In this document: positions 15,933-24,656 of the stretch, piece by piece
Numbering within the stretch: position 1 is the stretch's first letter
Layout: each line of letters starts with the position of its first letter
NCBI RefSeq assembly: GCF_015062915.1
Contig: NZ_SUTJ01000006.1
Location: 54,774 to 118,773, forward strand
Direction: 5' to 3'
Source: Methanobrevibacter thaueri
Lineage (GTDB): Archaea; Methanobacteriota; Methanobacteria; Methanobacteriales; Methanobacteriaceae
Length of the DNA stretch: 64,000 nt
Notes under the pieces: generated by a model
The model's database searches: none
The model's input: the letters and a program-made list of their open reading frames with translations, nothing else
What the model was told of the DNA's origin: nothing
Made by a program: the position numbers and the translations under genes

Positions 15933-18479
15933 ATGAGATCAAAACTTTCAATAATATTAATTGCAATATGTATTCTGCTCATGTTTACAACAGCCATCTC
16001 AGGATTTAGCCTTTCGGATATTTTGGCTGGCGGTGAATATCATTCATTCGATGAGCTGAAGGATTTAGTGTCAAATGATACCAATGAATTGAACCTGGAT
16101 TTTAACTATAAATATGACAATGGTACCATCGACTTGAACGAGTATGAATCATTCACTCTAAATGGAAATGGTCATACGATTAAGGGGATTACAGGAAACG
16201 AGAGTTTCTCAATTGATGAAAAAAATGTCACAGTCAATAACGTTACATTTAAGGACTGCAGGCATGTGGGCTTTGATTTAATTGCATCTAATATCACATT
16301 CAACAATGTTAATTTCGAAGACTGCACCGCACTGAATAACGGGTCAACCTACCTGACTTCATATGAATCCAATGTAACATTCAAAAACTGCACATTCCAA
16401 TCCAAGGAGGACTGCTCCAGTGAGTTTTTCGAGTCAGATGGCTGTGCAATATTCAACAATTGCTCATTTTCCGGTGAAAGCAGTCTGGACTACCCTCACA
16501 TAGTTGTTGACAGGGGTGAATTGCTTGTTGCAAACTCCTCTTTCGAGAATCTCTCATCAAAGTCAGCAACTGCAATCAACTATAAGGGATGCAATCTCAC
16601 CATATCAAACTCAAGCTTCACAAACCTCAACTCAGACTTGAGTGCAGGTGCGGTCATGGCCAAGTTCTTCCCTCGTAATGAGGATGGGGATGAAAGCAAT
16701 ATACTCAATTACAGCGCTGATGACTTTGTAATTGACAACTGCAATTTCACAAAGGTTTTATCAACACAGGATGGAGGTGCTGTTTATGTTGACCTTGACT
16801 CAGACTGTAAGAGTGTTGTTCAAAAACTCGTTTTGACAAATTCAAGATTCACTGACTGCAGTTCCCGCTTCGGCGGTGCCGTCGCCAATTTGGGTGGTGT
16901 TTTCAACATCAAAAACACAACATTTGAAAACAACTCCGCAGGTTTTGAGGGAGGTGCAATATACACTTCATGGAGCAATGTCAATCTTGAAGATTCCAAT
17001 TTAATTAACAACACTGCATCCTCAAATGCCGGTGGAATCTATTTCGACAAGGGCAAGCTTACAATCAAGAATTCTACATTAGAAGACAATAATGTTTCCA
17101 AACAATCATCCAAGAGTGCAAATGCAATATATGCAAATGATGCGGTTCTCACTTTCAGGGATTCAAAATTCAACAACACTGGCCTTAGCGTCTATTCATC
17201 ATTTTCAAATTCCACCAAAATGCATAATGTGGAACAGAACAGTGATGTTTTCTCACTAAACAACAATGATTACATAACATCAGTTGAAAATGACGGAGTC
17301 AACCTGAATCTTTTAAACAACACCAATAAATCAAATGGCACATTGCCTGACAAGTATGATTTGAGGGATCATGGTTGGGTAAGTCCTGTTAGAATACAAG
17401 GGGATAATGACGACTGCTGGGCCTTTGCAACTGCAAACTCAATGGAGTCATCACTTCTCAAGGCAACAGGCCAGAACTACAACATTTCACCGAACTACAT
17501 ACAAAAGCTTCAATTGAAGTACTATAATGTTGGAGATTCCAGAATTAACCACACCGGCTTTGCATACAGTGGCCTCGGCAATGCCCTAAGCTGGTATGGT
17601 GCAGCATTGGCTGATGCTCCTTACGATGACCGTGGATATGTCACTGATGTTGACTTTTCTGAAGAGAGGATTCATGTTCAGGATGCAATGATAATATTCG
17701 GCCAGAGAAATGACACTCAGGATTTAATCAAGAGAGCCATTCTTGATCATGGAGCGGTCAGCACTCAAATTGAATTTGGTTCAGAGGTTAATCCTAAATA
17801 TAATGCCCATTATATCAACACCACTGAGTCCCAACCTAATCATTTCGTTTCAGTTATAGGATGGGATGACAATTATCCTGTTGACAACTTCATTGAACAG
17901 CCTCCAGGACCTGGTGCATGGATATACAAGGATTCCATGGGGGATAACGGCACAGCATACCTGTCATATTACGATGGAACATTCCTGGCAATGGATAAGA
18001 ACCCAATTGTAGGTCAAAATGCTGGAATCTGTTATATATTTGAAAACGACAATGACTATAACATTAACTACCAGACAGATTTGACAGGGCTCACTGGCTT
18101 TGATGAAAACTACACAATGTATTCCAATGAATTCGTCTCAAAAGGCAATGATTCCATTGCTGCGGTTGGAACATACTTCAACGAATCCGGGATTGACTAT
18201 TCATTTGATGTTTATGTCAACGGAAAACTTGCTCACTCACAAAACGGCACCAGTGATTTTGCAGGGTTCAGGACAATCATCATGGACAAGTACATTCCAG
18301 TCAAGACAGGAGATAATTTCAAGGTAATATTTAAAAACAATAATGTTCCATATCAGGAATATTCAAGACAGCACTACATGGCCAACATGAGCTTTGCAAG
18401 CAGTAACGGCAATGACTGGGTTGATTTTGCACCGGCTAACAAGACCGTGTGCCTTAAGGTTTACACTAGGGATAACTAG
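15933..18479 (+). CDS. Secreted beta-helix protein with variant papain domain, ALP 2
   Basis: 848 residues: signal peptide (IILIAICILLMFTTAISGF), Asn/Ser-rich beta-helix to about residue 460, then a papain-type domain. Cys495 (GDNDDCWAFATANSMESS) and His637 (NHFVSVIGWDDNY) are present, but the third catalytic position, normally Asn in KNSWG, is Asp667 in YKDSMG, and the conserved Trp is Met. The pocket Gln is kept. Unlike ALP 1 and ALP 3 there are no C-terminal Ig-like domains or Lys-rich tail. Activity may be reduced or altered, or the domain may only bind. ATG 15933 is preferred to the adjacent ATG 15930 on spacing from GAGGAT. A 178-residue membrane protein follows after 10 bases. Confidence 0.82.
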   Translation: MRSKLSIILIAICILLMFTTAISGFSLSDILAGGEYHSFDELKDLVSNDTNELNLDFNYKYDNGTIDLNEYESFTLNGNGHTIKGITGNESFSIDEKNVTVNNVTFKDCRHVGFDLIASNITFNNVNFEDCTALNNGSTYLTSYESNVTFKNCTFQSKEDCSSEFFESDGCAIFNNCSFSGESSLDYPHIVVDRGELLVANSSFENLSSKSATAINYKGCNLTISNSSFTNLNSDLSAGAVMAKFFPRNEDGDESNILNYSADDFVIDNCNFTKVLSTQDGGAVYVDLDSDCKSVVQKLVLTNSRFTDCSSRFGGAVANLGGVFNIKNTTFENNSAGFEGGAIYTSWSNVNLEDSNLINNTASSNAGGIYFDKGKLTIKNSTLEDNNVSKQSSKSANAIYANDAVLTFRDSKFNNTGLSVYSSFSNSTKMHNVEQNSDVFSLNNNDYITSVENDGVNLNLLNNTNKSNGTLPDKYDLRDHGWVSPVRIQGDNDDCWAFATANSMESSLLKATGQNYNISPNYIQKLQLKYYNVGDSRINHTGFAYSGLGNALSWYGAALADAPYDDRGYVTDVDFSEERIHVQDAMIIFGQRNDTQDLIKRAILDHGAVSTQIEFGSEVNPKYNAHYINTTESQPNHFVSVIGWDDNYPVDNFIEQPPGPGAWIYKDSMGDNGTAYLSYYDGTFLAMDKNPIVGQNAGICYIFENDNDYNINYQTDLTGLTGFDENYTMYSNEFVSKGNDSIAAVGTYFNESGIDYSFDVYVNGKLAHSQNGTSDFAGFRTIIMDKYIPVKTGDNFKVIFKNNNVPYQEYSRQHYMANMSFASSNGNDWVDFAPANKTVCLKVYTRDN

Positions 18480-18489
18480 GAAGGTTTAG

Positions 18490-19026
18490 ATGGAGATAAA
18501 TATTGAGAAAAACACTTCCTCAAAGTATTATGATGAGGTTTTAAGTGTAATGTCAAATTACAAGAAACTGGTTAAAAATCCTAATCAGAAAATTGCAAGC
18601 ATTAAAAGACAGGCAACAATACTGACAGGGATTTCACTGATATTTCTGGTTATTTTTGCAATATTGTATGCAAGGGATGTGACTTACTCATTATACATGT
18701 ATGTTGTGGTCATATTCGCCGTGGCACTGGTTTTGGGGATAATATATTACCTGCTGATTAACAGAAGAATCAATAGTTTCAAGAGTGTCGATTCAGCCAA
18801 AAGGCTCGTAGTTGAAAATGATTTTGTTGAAATGCATGTTGGAAGTGAAAGGACAAGACTTGAAATGTCTGAAATCCAACATATTCTGATAAACAATTAT
18901 TCAATATGTTTCCTTCCAAAAAATGTCAATTCCAAAATGATAGCTGTTGATGTGAAGTATAAGGATTCCATATTGAAAGCAATTGACAATAAAAGCTTAA
19001 TTATAGATAATTCTAGTTTATACTAG
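18490..19026 (+). CDS. Two-helix membrane protein, YcxB-like
   Basis: 178 residues: an N-terminal soluble stretch, two close membrane helices (about residues 44-62 and 68-92), then a beta-rich C-terminal domain (SAKRLVVENDFVEMHVGSERTRLEMSEIQHILI) like the PH-like fold of YcxB-type proteins. The function is unknown. SD AGGAAGG overlaps the ALP 2 stop region, so the two genes are co-transcribed; it may serve the secretion or regulation of ALP 2, which is inference only. Confidence 0.65.
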   Translation: MEINIEKNTSSKYYDEVLSVMSNYKKLVKNPNQKIASIKRQATILTGISLIFLVIFAILYARDVTYSLYMYVVVIFAVALVLGIIYYLLINRRINSFKSVDSAKRLVVENDFVEMHVGSERTRLEMSEIQHILINNYSICFLPKNVNSKMIAVDVKYKDSILKAIDNKSLIIDNSSLY

Positions 19027-19044
19027 TATTATTTATCTTTTTTT

Positions 19045-19839
19045 TTATACTGAGTCGATGAATTCCTGAATCAGCCAGTCGGAAATGCTGATGTCTGACC
19101 CGTATCTGATTATCTCATCCTTTTTAAACCATTTTGCCTTAAGTATCTCATCACCGTCAACCTTTATTTCACCGGAATCATACTCTGCAGTGAAAGCAAG
19201 CATCAGTGAATTTGGAAATGGCCAGGATTGGCTTCTTTGGTACTTGAGGTTTTTAATCTTGACGCCAACTTCCTCAAGGACTTCCCTGTGAACCGCTTCC
19301 TCAATGCCCTCGCCAGGTTCAACAAAACCGGCTATCAATGCGTATCTGATGTTGTCATGGTAGCTGTGCTTTGCCATGAGAAGCTCATTCCCTTTCCTGA
19401 TGGCTACAATAATTGCAGGGGCGATGCGAGGATAATGGTTTTGACCGCATTCAGGACATTTTAGCATCATGTCCTTTTCGTCTAGCTTTGTTGGTGTTCC
19501 GCATCTTCCGCAAAACCTGTGTGATATGTACCAGTCCCTTACAAGAACCGCCTTTCCAGCAATATGGTAAAGATCATGATTGAATTCATAAACCTCCTGC
19601 AGAGGATAAAATGATTCATTGCCTTTAACATTTACAACAAAAGCATCCTTACCATTGTACTGGCCAATCAATAGGCAAAATTCAACATCAAAATCATTTA
19701 AATCTTTTGCCAATTCCTTATCACTAGTCAGATACAATTCTCTTTCATCATTGAAAACAAACAGGTAATCTTCGGTTTTTGGTGTTGCAGTATCGCTGAA
19801 TGAAATCTCGTAATTTTCGTAAAGGGACTTTTCTATCAT
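19045..19839 (-). CDS. nudC: NADH pyrophosphatase (NudC-type Nudix hydrolase)
   Basis: 264 residues with the three NudC parts: an N-terminal beta domain, a zinc ribbon (CGRCG...CPECG) and a Nudix domain with box GFVEPGEGIEEAVHREVLEE ending in VGV. The NudC signature SQSWPFPNSLMLAF follows the box. NudC splits NAD(H) into NMN(H) and AMP, and in bacteria removes NAD caps from RNA. It is convergent with the preceding gene and divergent from ferritin. NAD metabolism recurs nearby in the NADAR gene and farther off in the NAMPT gene. Confidence 0.9.
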   Translation of the reverse strand: MIEKSLYENYEISFSDTATPKTEDYLFVFNDERELYLTSDKELAKDLNDFDVEFCLLIGQYNGKDAFVVNVKGNESFYPLQEVYEFNHDLYHIAGKAVLVRDWYISHRFCGRCGTPTKLDEKDMMLKCPECGQNHYPRIAPAIIVAIRKGNELLMAKHSYHDNIRYALIAGFVEPGEGIEEAVHREVLEEVGVKIKNLKYQRSQSWPFPNSLMLAFTAEYDSGEIKVDGDEILKAKWFKKDEIIRYGSDISISDWLIQEFIDSV

Positions 19840-19901
19840 AATGTTTAATTTTGTAGTAGGTTTTATAAGAAATTAATTATAAAAATTATAGTGGTGATAT
19901 T

Positions 19902-20402
19902 ATGGTATCAGAAAATATGGAAAAAGCATTAAACGGCCAATTAAACGCTGAAATTTACTCAGGATACTTATACTTATCCATGGCAGCATACTTTGAAGAT
20001 GAAGACTTAGCAGGATTCGCTACCTGGATGAGAGTTCAAGCTGAAGAAGAATTAGAACACGGAATGAAATTCTACGACTATATTATCAGAAGAGGAGCTT
20101 CCGTAACATTAACCGAAATTGAAGGACCTCAAACCGAATGGGACTCCCCAGTAGCAGCATTTGAACACGTTTTAGAACATGAAAAGAAAGTATCAGGTCT
20201 CATCAACGATTTAGTTGACTTAGCTATTGAAGAAAAAGACCATGCAACCAACAACTTCCTCCAATGGTTTGTTGAAGAACAAGTTGAAGAAGAAGAAAAC
20301 GCTATGGAATTAGTTGCAAAAATCAAATTCGCTGACGGCGACAACAGATTAATGTACGAATTAAACAAGGAATTAGGTGGACGTGCACCTTCTGAAGACT
20401 AG
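19902..20402 (+). CDS. ftnA: Ferritin (non-haem, FtnA-type)
   Basis: 166 residues of four-helix ferritin. The ferroxidase ligands are visible as Glu in [12 protein letters not shown], the E-x-x-H of [13 protein letters not shown], and Glu in EEQVEEEE. Ferritin oxidises Fe(II) and stores it as a mineral core in a 24-mer, limiting Fenton chemistry in this anaerobe. A TATA box (TTTTATAAG near 19860) and SD GGTGAT precede the ATG. Codon use is biased to GAA, TTA and AAC as in other highly expressed genes here such as mch and the rubrerythrins. A stop-spanning hairpin terminator follows. Confidence 0.95.
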   Translation: MVSENMEKALNGQLNAEIYSGYLYLSMAAYFEDEDLAGFATWMRVQAEEELEHGMKFYDYIIRRGASVTLTEIEGPQTEWDSPVAAFEHVLEHEKKVSGLINDLVDLAIEEKDHATNNFLQWFVEEQVEEEENAMELVAKIKFADGDNRLMYELNKELGGRAPSED

Positions 20403-20432
20403 ATTCAATCTAGTCACTCCTATTTTTTTTTT
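20397..20432 (+). terminator. ftnA terminator spanning the stop codon
   Basis: GACTAGA (20397-20403) and TCTAGTC (20409-20415) pair around TTCAA, followed by a run of 10 Ts at about 20423-20432. The TAG stop (20400-20402) is inside the 5' arm. Confidence 0.75.
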
Positions 20433-20441
20433 AGTGATTTT

Positions 20442-21086
20442 ATGTATGCAGAAGGCCCGACCGATGAAGCGCAAGTGGATTCAACCCAATTCGATGCAAA
20501 GCTATTGGGTGAGAATGATTTAGGCAGTGTACACATTCATGGTCCTTTTGGAGATGCTGACTCAAAGATTAAAATCGCTTATGTAATCGGAATGCATCCC
20601 CTAGAAAGCAAGTCCCACAGGGCATTGTTTGACGAATTGACAGGTAAAGAGGACTTGAAATACTGTTATTACTTATACAACATCAATGTCAATGACAAGG
20701 CATCACAAACAGAGGGACGCCTTGAAGGCCAGAAACTTGCACAGGAATTCATTAGGGATGACATCATCAACAAGAAATATGACTTGTTTTTAGACATTCA
20801 CTCAAACAGGGGATCAAAAGGTCCAGGTGAGTATAAGATAACCAATTTTGTCTTTGCACCTGGATTTGACGATGAATCATCAAAGTTCATGAATGAAATA
20901 ATAGACAATATTGATGAAATCATCTATTATGCACCGGAATTCCGCTCAAGCCCGCCGTTCATAACAGAACCGACCGCAAAGGCAGGAATACCGACCCTAG
21001 TATATGAATGTTACTCCTATGAGAAATTTGAATATACATGCGACTTGGCCTTGAAATTGATTGACTGTGTTGACAACTTGTTTTAG
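20442..21086 (+). CDS. M14/AstE-like zinc hydrolase, cytosolic
   Basis: 214 residues. The zinc-binding pattern of the M14 carboxypeptidase / succinylglutamate desuccinylase fold can be seen: H-x-x-E in GMHPLESKSH, a third ligand His in LFLDIHSNRGS, and a late Glu in TLVYECYSYE as possible general base. The protein is shorter than typical M14 enzymes, and its substrate is unknown; amide or acyl-amino-acid hydrolysis is likely. A relative with the same motifs and an N-terminal anchor lies at 47452-48144. The next gene starts at its stop codon, so the two form an operon. Confidence 0.65.
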   Translation: MYAEGPTDEAQVDSTQFDAKLLGENDLGSVHIHGPFGDADSKIKIAYVIGMHPLESKSHRALFDELTGKEDLKYCYYLYNINVNDKASQTEGRLEGQKLAQEFIRDDIINKKYDLFLDIHSNRGSKGPGEYKITNFVFAPGFDDESSKFMNEIIDNIDEIIYYAPEFRSSPPFITEPTAKAGIPTLVYECYSYEKFEYTCDLALKLIDCVDNLF

Positions 21087-21095
21087 GTGATTATT

Positions 21096-21569
21096 TTGAA
21101 ATTAGTGGGTTTTCACAATCCTGATGAGGAAAACGGTTACCTTTCAAATTGGCATCTCTCCAGATTTGAGGTTGACGGCATCGAGTACTCCTCAATGGAG
21201 CAGTACATGATGCATCAAAAGGCAATATACTTCAAGGATGATGCCATTGCAGATGAGATAATGGACACTGATGATCCTCGTGTGATAAAGGAATTGGGAA
21301 GAAAGGTGTCAAACTTCAACAGCTCATACTGGAATGGGATAAGGCAAATTGTAGTCTACAGAGGACTGTATGCCAAATTCAGCCAAAACGATGAGTTGGC
21401 AGAAAAGCTCAAATCCACAGGAGATGCAGTTCTTGCCGAATGCTCATACGGTGATAGGATATGGGCGATAGGCATTTCCATGGATGATGATGACAGGTTC
21501 GACATTTCAAAATGGAAAGGCCAAAACCTTTTGGGTTATGCTCTCATGATGGTTCGAGAGCAACTCTGA
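21096..21569 (+). CDS. NADAR-family (YbiA/DUF1768) N-glycosidase
   Basis: 157 residues with the NADAR signature: LSNWHLSRFEVDGIEYSSMEQYMMHQKA, then SYWNGIRQIVVYRGLYAKF, and the C-terminal GDRIWAIG and GQNLLGYALMMVRE. Known members hydrolyse N-glycosidic bonds in riboflavin intermediates (YbiA) or remove ADP-ribose from guanine in DNA, as antitoxins to DarT-like toxins. TTG 21096 is preferred to GTG 21087 because AGGTGA at 21085-21090 is correctly spaced for it. No DarT-like gene is seen nearby, so metabolite repair or riboflavin pathway clean-up is the default reading. Confidence 0.85.
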   Translation: MKLVGFHNPDEENGYLSNWHLSRFEVDGIEYSSMEQYMMHQKAIYFKDDAIADEIMDTDDPRVIKELGRKVSNFNSSYWNGIRQIVVYRGLYAKFSQNDELAEKLKSTGDAVLAECSYGDRIWAIGISMDDDDRFDISKWKGQNLLGYALMMVREQL

Positions 21570-21675
21570 ACTTTTTTTTTGAAATTTTTTGTTGTATGGT
21601 GTTAAAACAAAACAAAACTTTATAATACTATATAAACATAAATAAATAAGGTATTATTTTAAGGACGTGAAAACA

Positions 21676-22659
21676 ATGATTATTAGAGCACCTTCAAGAA
21701 TACATATGTCTCTTATCGATTTGAACGGGTCATATAGAAGAGTCGATGGTGGTATTGGTCTAGCATTAGCTGATCCACAATTTGTATTGGAAGTTGAGCA
21801 AATTGACAGTGGAATAGAACTTGAATTTGCTGAAACTGTAACAGATGAAGAAGCTATTGAAGAATGTAAGGAAAAAATTCCTGATGCGGCTCAAAGAACC
21901 GTAGAACACTTCAATATTGATTCAGGATTTAAATTTATTGTACATCAAACATATCCTCCACATTCAGGATTTGGAAGTGGAACTCAAATTGCTGTTTCAA
22001 CAGCTCACTTAATCACAGAAACAATGGGAATTGAAATTGAAAGCCGTGAATTAAGCAGCATTGTTGGAAGAGGAGGAACCTCTGGTATCGGAACATACAC
22101 TCACGATTTAGGAGGATTTATTTTAGATGGTGGACACAGTAAAGAGGAAAAACCATTGTTCCTGCCATCCGGTGCTTCACAGGCAAAACCTGCAACACTG
22201 ATTGCAAGATATGAGTTTCCTGAAGAGTGGAACATTCTCATTGCCATTCCTCACATTGAAAAGCATGTGGAAGGTGATGATGAAGTGGATGTATTCCAGA
22301 CCTATTGTCCAATTCCAAAAGAGGAAGTTGAACAAGTGTCTCACCTTATTTTAATGAACCTTGTTCCATTCATGCTTGAAAAGGACATTAAAAACTTTGG
22401 ATGGGCTGTAAGCGAACTTCAAAAGGTCGGTTTCAACAAGCTTGAACACTCCCTTGATGACAGTTACCTTCCAATAATGAAGGCCATTGAAAAGGCTGGA
22501 GCATATGGTGTGGGAATCTCATCATTCGGTCCTGTTCTTTACACAATGTTTGATGATGAAAATGCAGACATTGTTGAAAAGACCAAGGAAATTATTGGTG
22601 ACAAGGGAGATGTCTTTGTCACAAAAGCACAAAATCATGGATTTGTTATTGAAAAATAA
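21676..22659 (+). CDS. Beta-ribofuranosylaminobenzene 5'-phosphate (beta-RFAP) synthase
   Basis: 327 residues of the GHMP-kinase-like fold typical of archaeal beta-RFAP synthase: MIIRAPSRIHMSLIDLNGSY at the start, VDGGIGLALADP, and a GHMP loop PPHSGFGSGTQIAVSTAHL. The enzyme joins a hydroxy/aminobenzoate to PRPP with loss of CO2 and PPi, the committed step to (tetrahydro)methanopterin, the C1 carrier used by Mch at 37 kb. ATG 21676 follows GGACGTGA at good spacing; GTG 21667 lies within that SD and is less likely. A TATA box ACTATATAAAC lies near 21626-21640. Confidence 0.9.
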   Translation: MIIRAPSRIHMSLIDLNGSYRRVDGGIGLALADPQFVLEVEQIDSGIELEFAETVTDEEAIEECKEKIPDAAQRTVEHFNIDSGFKFIVHQTYPPHSGFGSGTQIAVSTAHLITETMGIEIESRELSSIVGRGGTSGIGTYTHDLGGFILDGGHSKEEKPLFLPSGASQAKPATLIARYEFPEEWNILIAIPHIEKHVEGDDEVDVFQTYCPIPKEEVEQVSHLILMNLVPFMLEKDIKNFGWAVSELQKVGFNKLEHSLDDSYLPIMKAIEKAGAYGVGISSFGPVLYTMFDDENADIVEKTKEIIGDKGDVFVTKAQNHGFVIEK

Positions 22660-22688
22660 CATTCCAAAATTCTTTTTTTTTTGATATT

Positions 22689-23225
22689 ATGGTTAGATAC
22701 ATTTATTATACTGACGGCGCAGCCACCATGAGGAACAAGGATGGAAAATATCTTCGTGAGGCTGGCGGATGGGCATTTGTCGAATTAAAAAACGCCAAGA
22801 TAGAATCTCAACAATCCGGTGGGTGTCCATTAACAACAAACAATGAAATGGAACTCTATGCAATCTATGCGTCAATAAAGGATTTCTTAAGCAAATCCGA
22901 TGAAGGGGATTCATTGGTGATATGTTCCGACTCAGCATACTGCATTAACATCTTCAAGAGCTGGGCAGCAGGCTGGCAGAGAAGAGGATGGCGCAAAAGC
23001 GACGGCAAGGAAATCCAGAATCTTGAAATTATCAAGGCTACTTGGGAATTGATTGGCAAAATAGATGACATCGCCTTTAAAAAGGTAAAAGGCCATTCAA
23101 GGGATAAACTTAATGTAATGGTTGACAAGTTGGCCGTTGAGGCAAAAAAAGTCGCTGAGGATACAGGCAAGACCACAGGATACAATCAGGAACCTGATGA
23201 GTTGCTTGGAAGTAAACAAAACTAA
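22689..23225 (+). CDS. rnhA: Ribonuclease HI-family protein
   Basis: 178 residues with the RNase HI active site: Asp in YTDGAAT, Glu in NNEMELYAIYA, Asp in VICSDSAYCI, the GWQRRGWRKSDG handle-like basic segment, the His in KVKGHS, and a final Asp in NVMVDKLA. It removes the RNA strand of RNA-DNA hybrids such as R-loops and Okazaki primers. Archaea usually rely on RNase HII, so HI is an addition, seen in some lineages. The extended C-terminus (TGYNQEPDELLGSKQN) is not part of the fold. Confidence 0.9.
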   Translation: MVRYIYYTDGAATMRNKDGKYLREAGGWAFVELKNAKIESQQSGGCPLTTNNEMELYAIYASIKDFLSKSDEGDSLVICSDSAYCINIFKSWAAGWQRRGWRKSDGKEIQNLEIIKATWELIGKIDDIAFKKVKGHSRDKLNVMVDKLAVEAKKVAEDTGKTTGYNQEPDELLGSKQN

Positions 23226-23254
23226 TTTTTTTTGAGATGGTTAAATTAAAAGGG

Positions 23255-23272
23255 GGAAGCCCGAAGGCTTCC
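23255..23272. terminator. Bidirectional hairpin between rnhA and the SDR gene
   Basis: GGAAGCC (23255-23261) and GGCTTCC (23266-23272) form a perfect stem with a CGAA tetraloop between two convergent genes, flanked by T-rich DNA on the plus strand (23225-23233) and A-rich on the other side. Confidence 0.6.
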
Positions 23273-23289
23273 TGTTTTGTAAAAAGTGT

Positions 23290-24033
23290 TTAAATTTCAA
23301 ATCCGCCGTCTGCTTTGATGATTTGGCCGTCAATGAATGATGAATCGTCACTAGCAAGGAATAATGCTAAGTGTGCAATGTCTTCACCTTCACCGCATCT
23401 TTTAACTGGGCATTGGTCAATCATTTGTTGTAATGCTCCTGGTCCACCGATACTGTCAACCATTGCGGTGTGGATTAAACCTGGTGCAATACCGTTACAT
23501 CTGATTTCAGGACCTAATTCCCAAGCCATGGATCTGGTCAATCCCATCATTGCGTGTTTACTGTCGACGTATGCTGCAAATCCGTGGTGAGCTCCGAAGG
23601 ATGCTACGGAACAGGTGTTGACGATTGTTCCTTTTCCTTTTTCTTTCATTACTGGTGCAACGAGTTGTGTCAAGAGTAATGCTGATGTTACATTAACGTT
23701 GAATACTCTGTTCCATTCTTCAAGGGTCAATTCCATTAATGGGGACATTGAAAGCATTCCTGCATTGTTGAATAATACGTCAATGGTTCCGTATTCTTCC
23801 ATGGTAGCATCGAATATTTTTTGAACGTCATCTAGGTTTGCCATGTCGGCAATTACATAGATTGCTTCGTTTCCTGCTGCTTTAATGTCGTCTACAACTG
23901 CTTTTGCTCTTTCTTCGTTTCTTCCAGTTACAACAACTTTTGCTCCTTCTGCTGCAAATAATTTTGCTGATTCTCTACCCATACCGGAGGTTGCCCCGGT
24001 TACGATTGCTACTTTTCCTTCTAGTTTTCCCAT
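23290..24033 (-). CDS. Short-chain dehydrogenase/reductase (SDR)
   Basis: 247 residues of classical SDR: TGATSGMGRESAKLF cofactor-binding motif, NNAG, catalytic Ser in NTCSVASFG, and Tyr/Lys in AAYVDSKHAM. A basic residue after the second strand (TGRNEERAK) suggests NADP(H). The overall pattern is like 3-ketoacyl reductase (FabG), glucose dehydrogenase or 7-alpha-HSDH relatives; the substrate cannot be named. ATG 24033 with SD AGGTGG is preferred to the GTG at 24042, which lies in that SD. Confidence 0.85.
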   Translation of the reverse strand: MGKLEGKVAIVTGATSGMGRESAKLFAAEGAKVVVTGRNEERAKAVVDDIKAAGNEAIYVIADMANLDDVQKIFDATMEEYGTIDVLFNNAGMLSMSPLMELTLEEWNRVFNVNVTSALLLTQLVAPVMKEKGKGTIVNTCSVASFGAHHGFAAYVDSKHAMMGLTRSMAWELGPEIRCNGIAPGLIHTAMVDSIGGPGALQQMIDQCPVKRCGEGEDIAHLALFLASDDSSFIDGQIIKADGGFEI

Positions 24034-24216
24034 TTTTACCACCTAAATCTAAACACCATGATAATTCATGATATTTATGTATAAAAATATGTGGAAAAAT
24101 GTATTTAAATATTGTCTAACAAATGCAAAATATTTTTTACATTTGTAGAATGTTTATGTAAAAATTTAGAATATATTTGAAAATTGTTCCAAAATAAAAA
24201 AATAGTAATGAAGAAG

Positions 24217-24648
24217 TTACAGATTGTAAACCTCTTCAGCGGAAACGATAGGTATGTTGTTTTTAGTCAATACATCAATCAACTTGTCGATATCATCCGC
24301 ATGTAGCAATAGAATCGCCTTTCCTTCCTTATCATGTGAAAATGCATAAAGATATTCCAAGTCAATCAGATTCTCTTTAATGATATCTAAAACGCTTGTA
24401 AGGCCACCTGGTGTGTCGTTCATTTCAACACCTATGATATCTGTGATTTTCACAAGAAAATTGTTTTCCTCAAGTGCTTCTTTACCTTTAATCGGATCAT
24501 CCACCACAAGTCTTAGGATACCGAATTCAGAAGTGTCTGCCATGCACATTGCCCTGATGTTCACGTTTGCAACGGTAAGCACTTCTAAAGGCTTTGAGAG
24601 GCTTCCCATTCTGTTTTGTAAAAATATGGATAATTGTTTGATTTTCAT
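24217..24648 (-). CDS. Tandem ACT-domain protein
   Basis: 143 residues with two ACT modules: KIKQLSIFLQNRMGSLSKPLEVL at the start, and MNDTPGGLTSVLDIIKENLI in the second half, both with the ligand-binding Gly between first strand and helix. ACT domains sense amino acids. It lies eight bases downstream of an aryl-CoA ligase gene on the same strand; this pairing is common in methanogens and is often near indolepyruvate:ferredoxin oxidoreductase genes, so it may sense an aromatic amino acid. Confidence 0.85.
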   Translation of the reverse strand: MKIKQLSIFLQNRMGSLSKPLEVLTVANVNIRAMCMADTSEFGILRLVVDDPIKGKEALEENNFLVKITDIIGVEMNDTPGGLTSVLDIIKENLIDLEYLYAFSHDKEGKAILLLHADDIDKLIDVLTKNNIPIVSAEEVYNL

Positions 24649-24656
24649 GTTATCAC

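Noticed and set aside
21087..21569. NADAR as antitoxin of a DarT-like toxin
   Set aside because: The flanking genes are M14-like and beta-RFAP synthase; no DarT-like ADP-ribosyltransferase is in the window.
24043..24216. Possible regulatory RNA between the SDR and ACT genes
   Set aside because: The interval is A+T-rich with no stable stem or start site that I can see.
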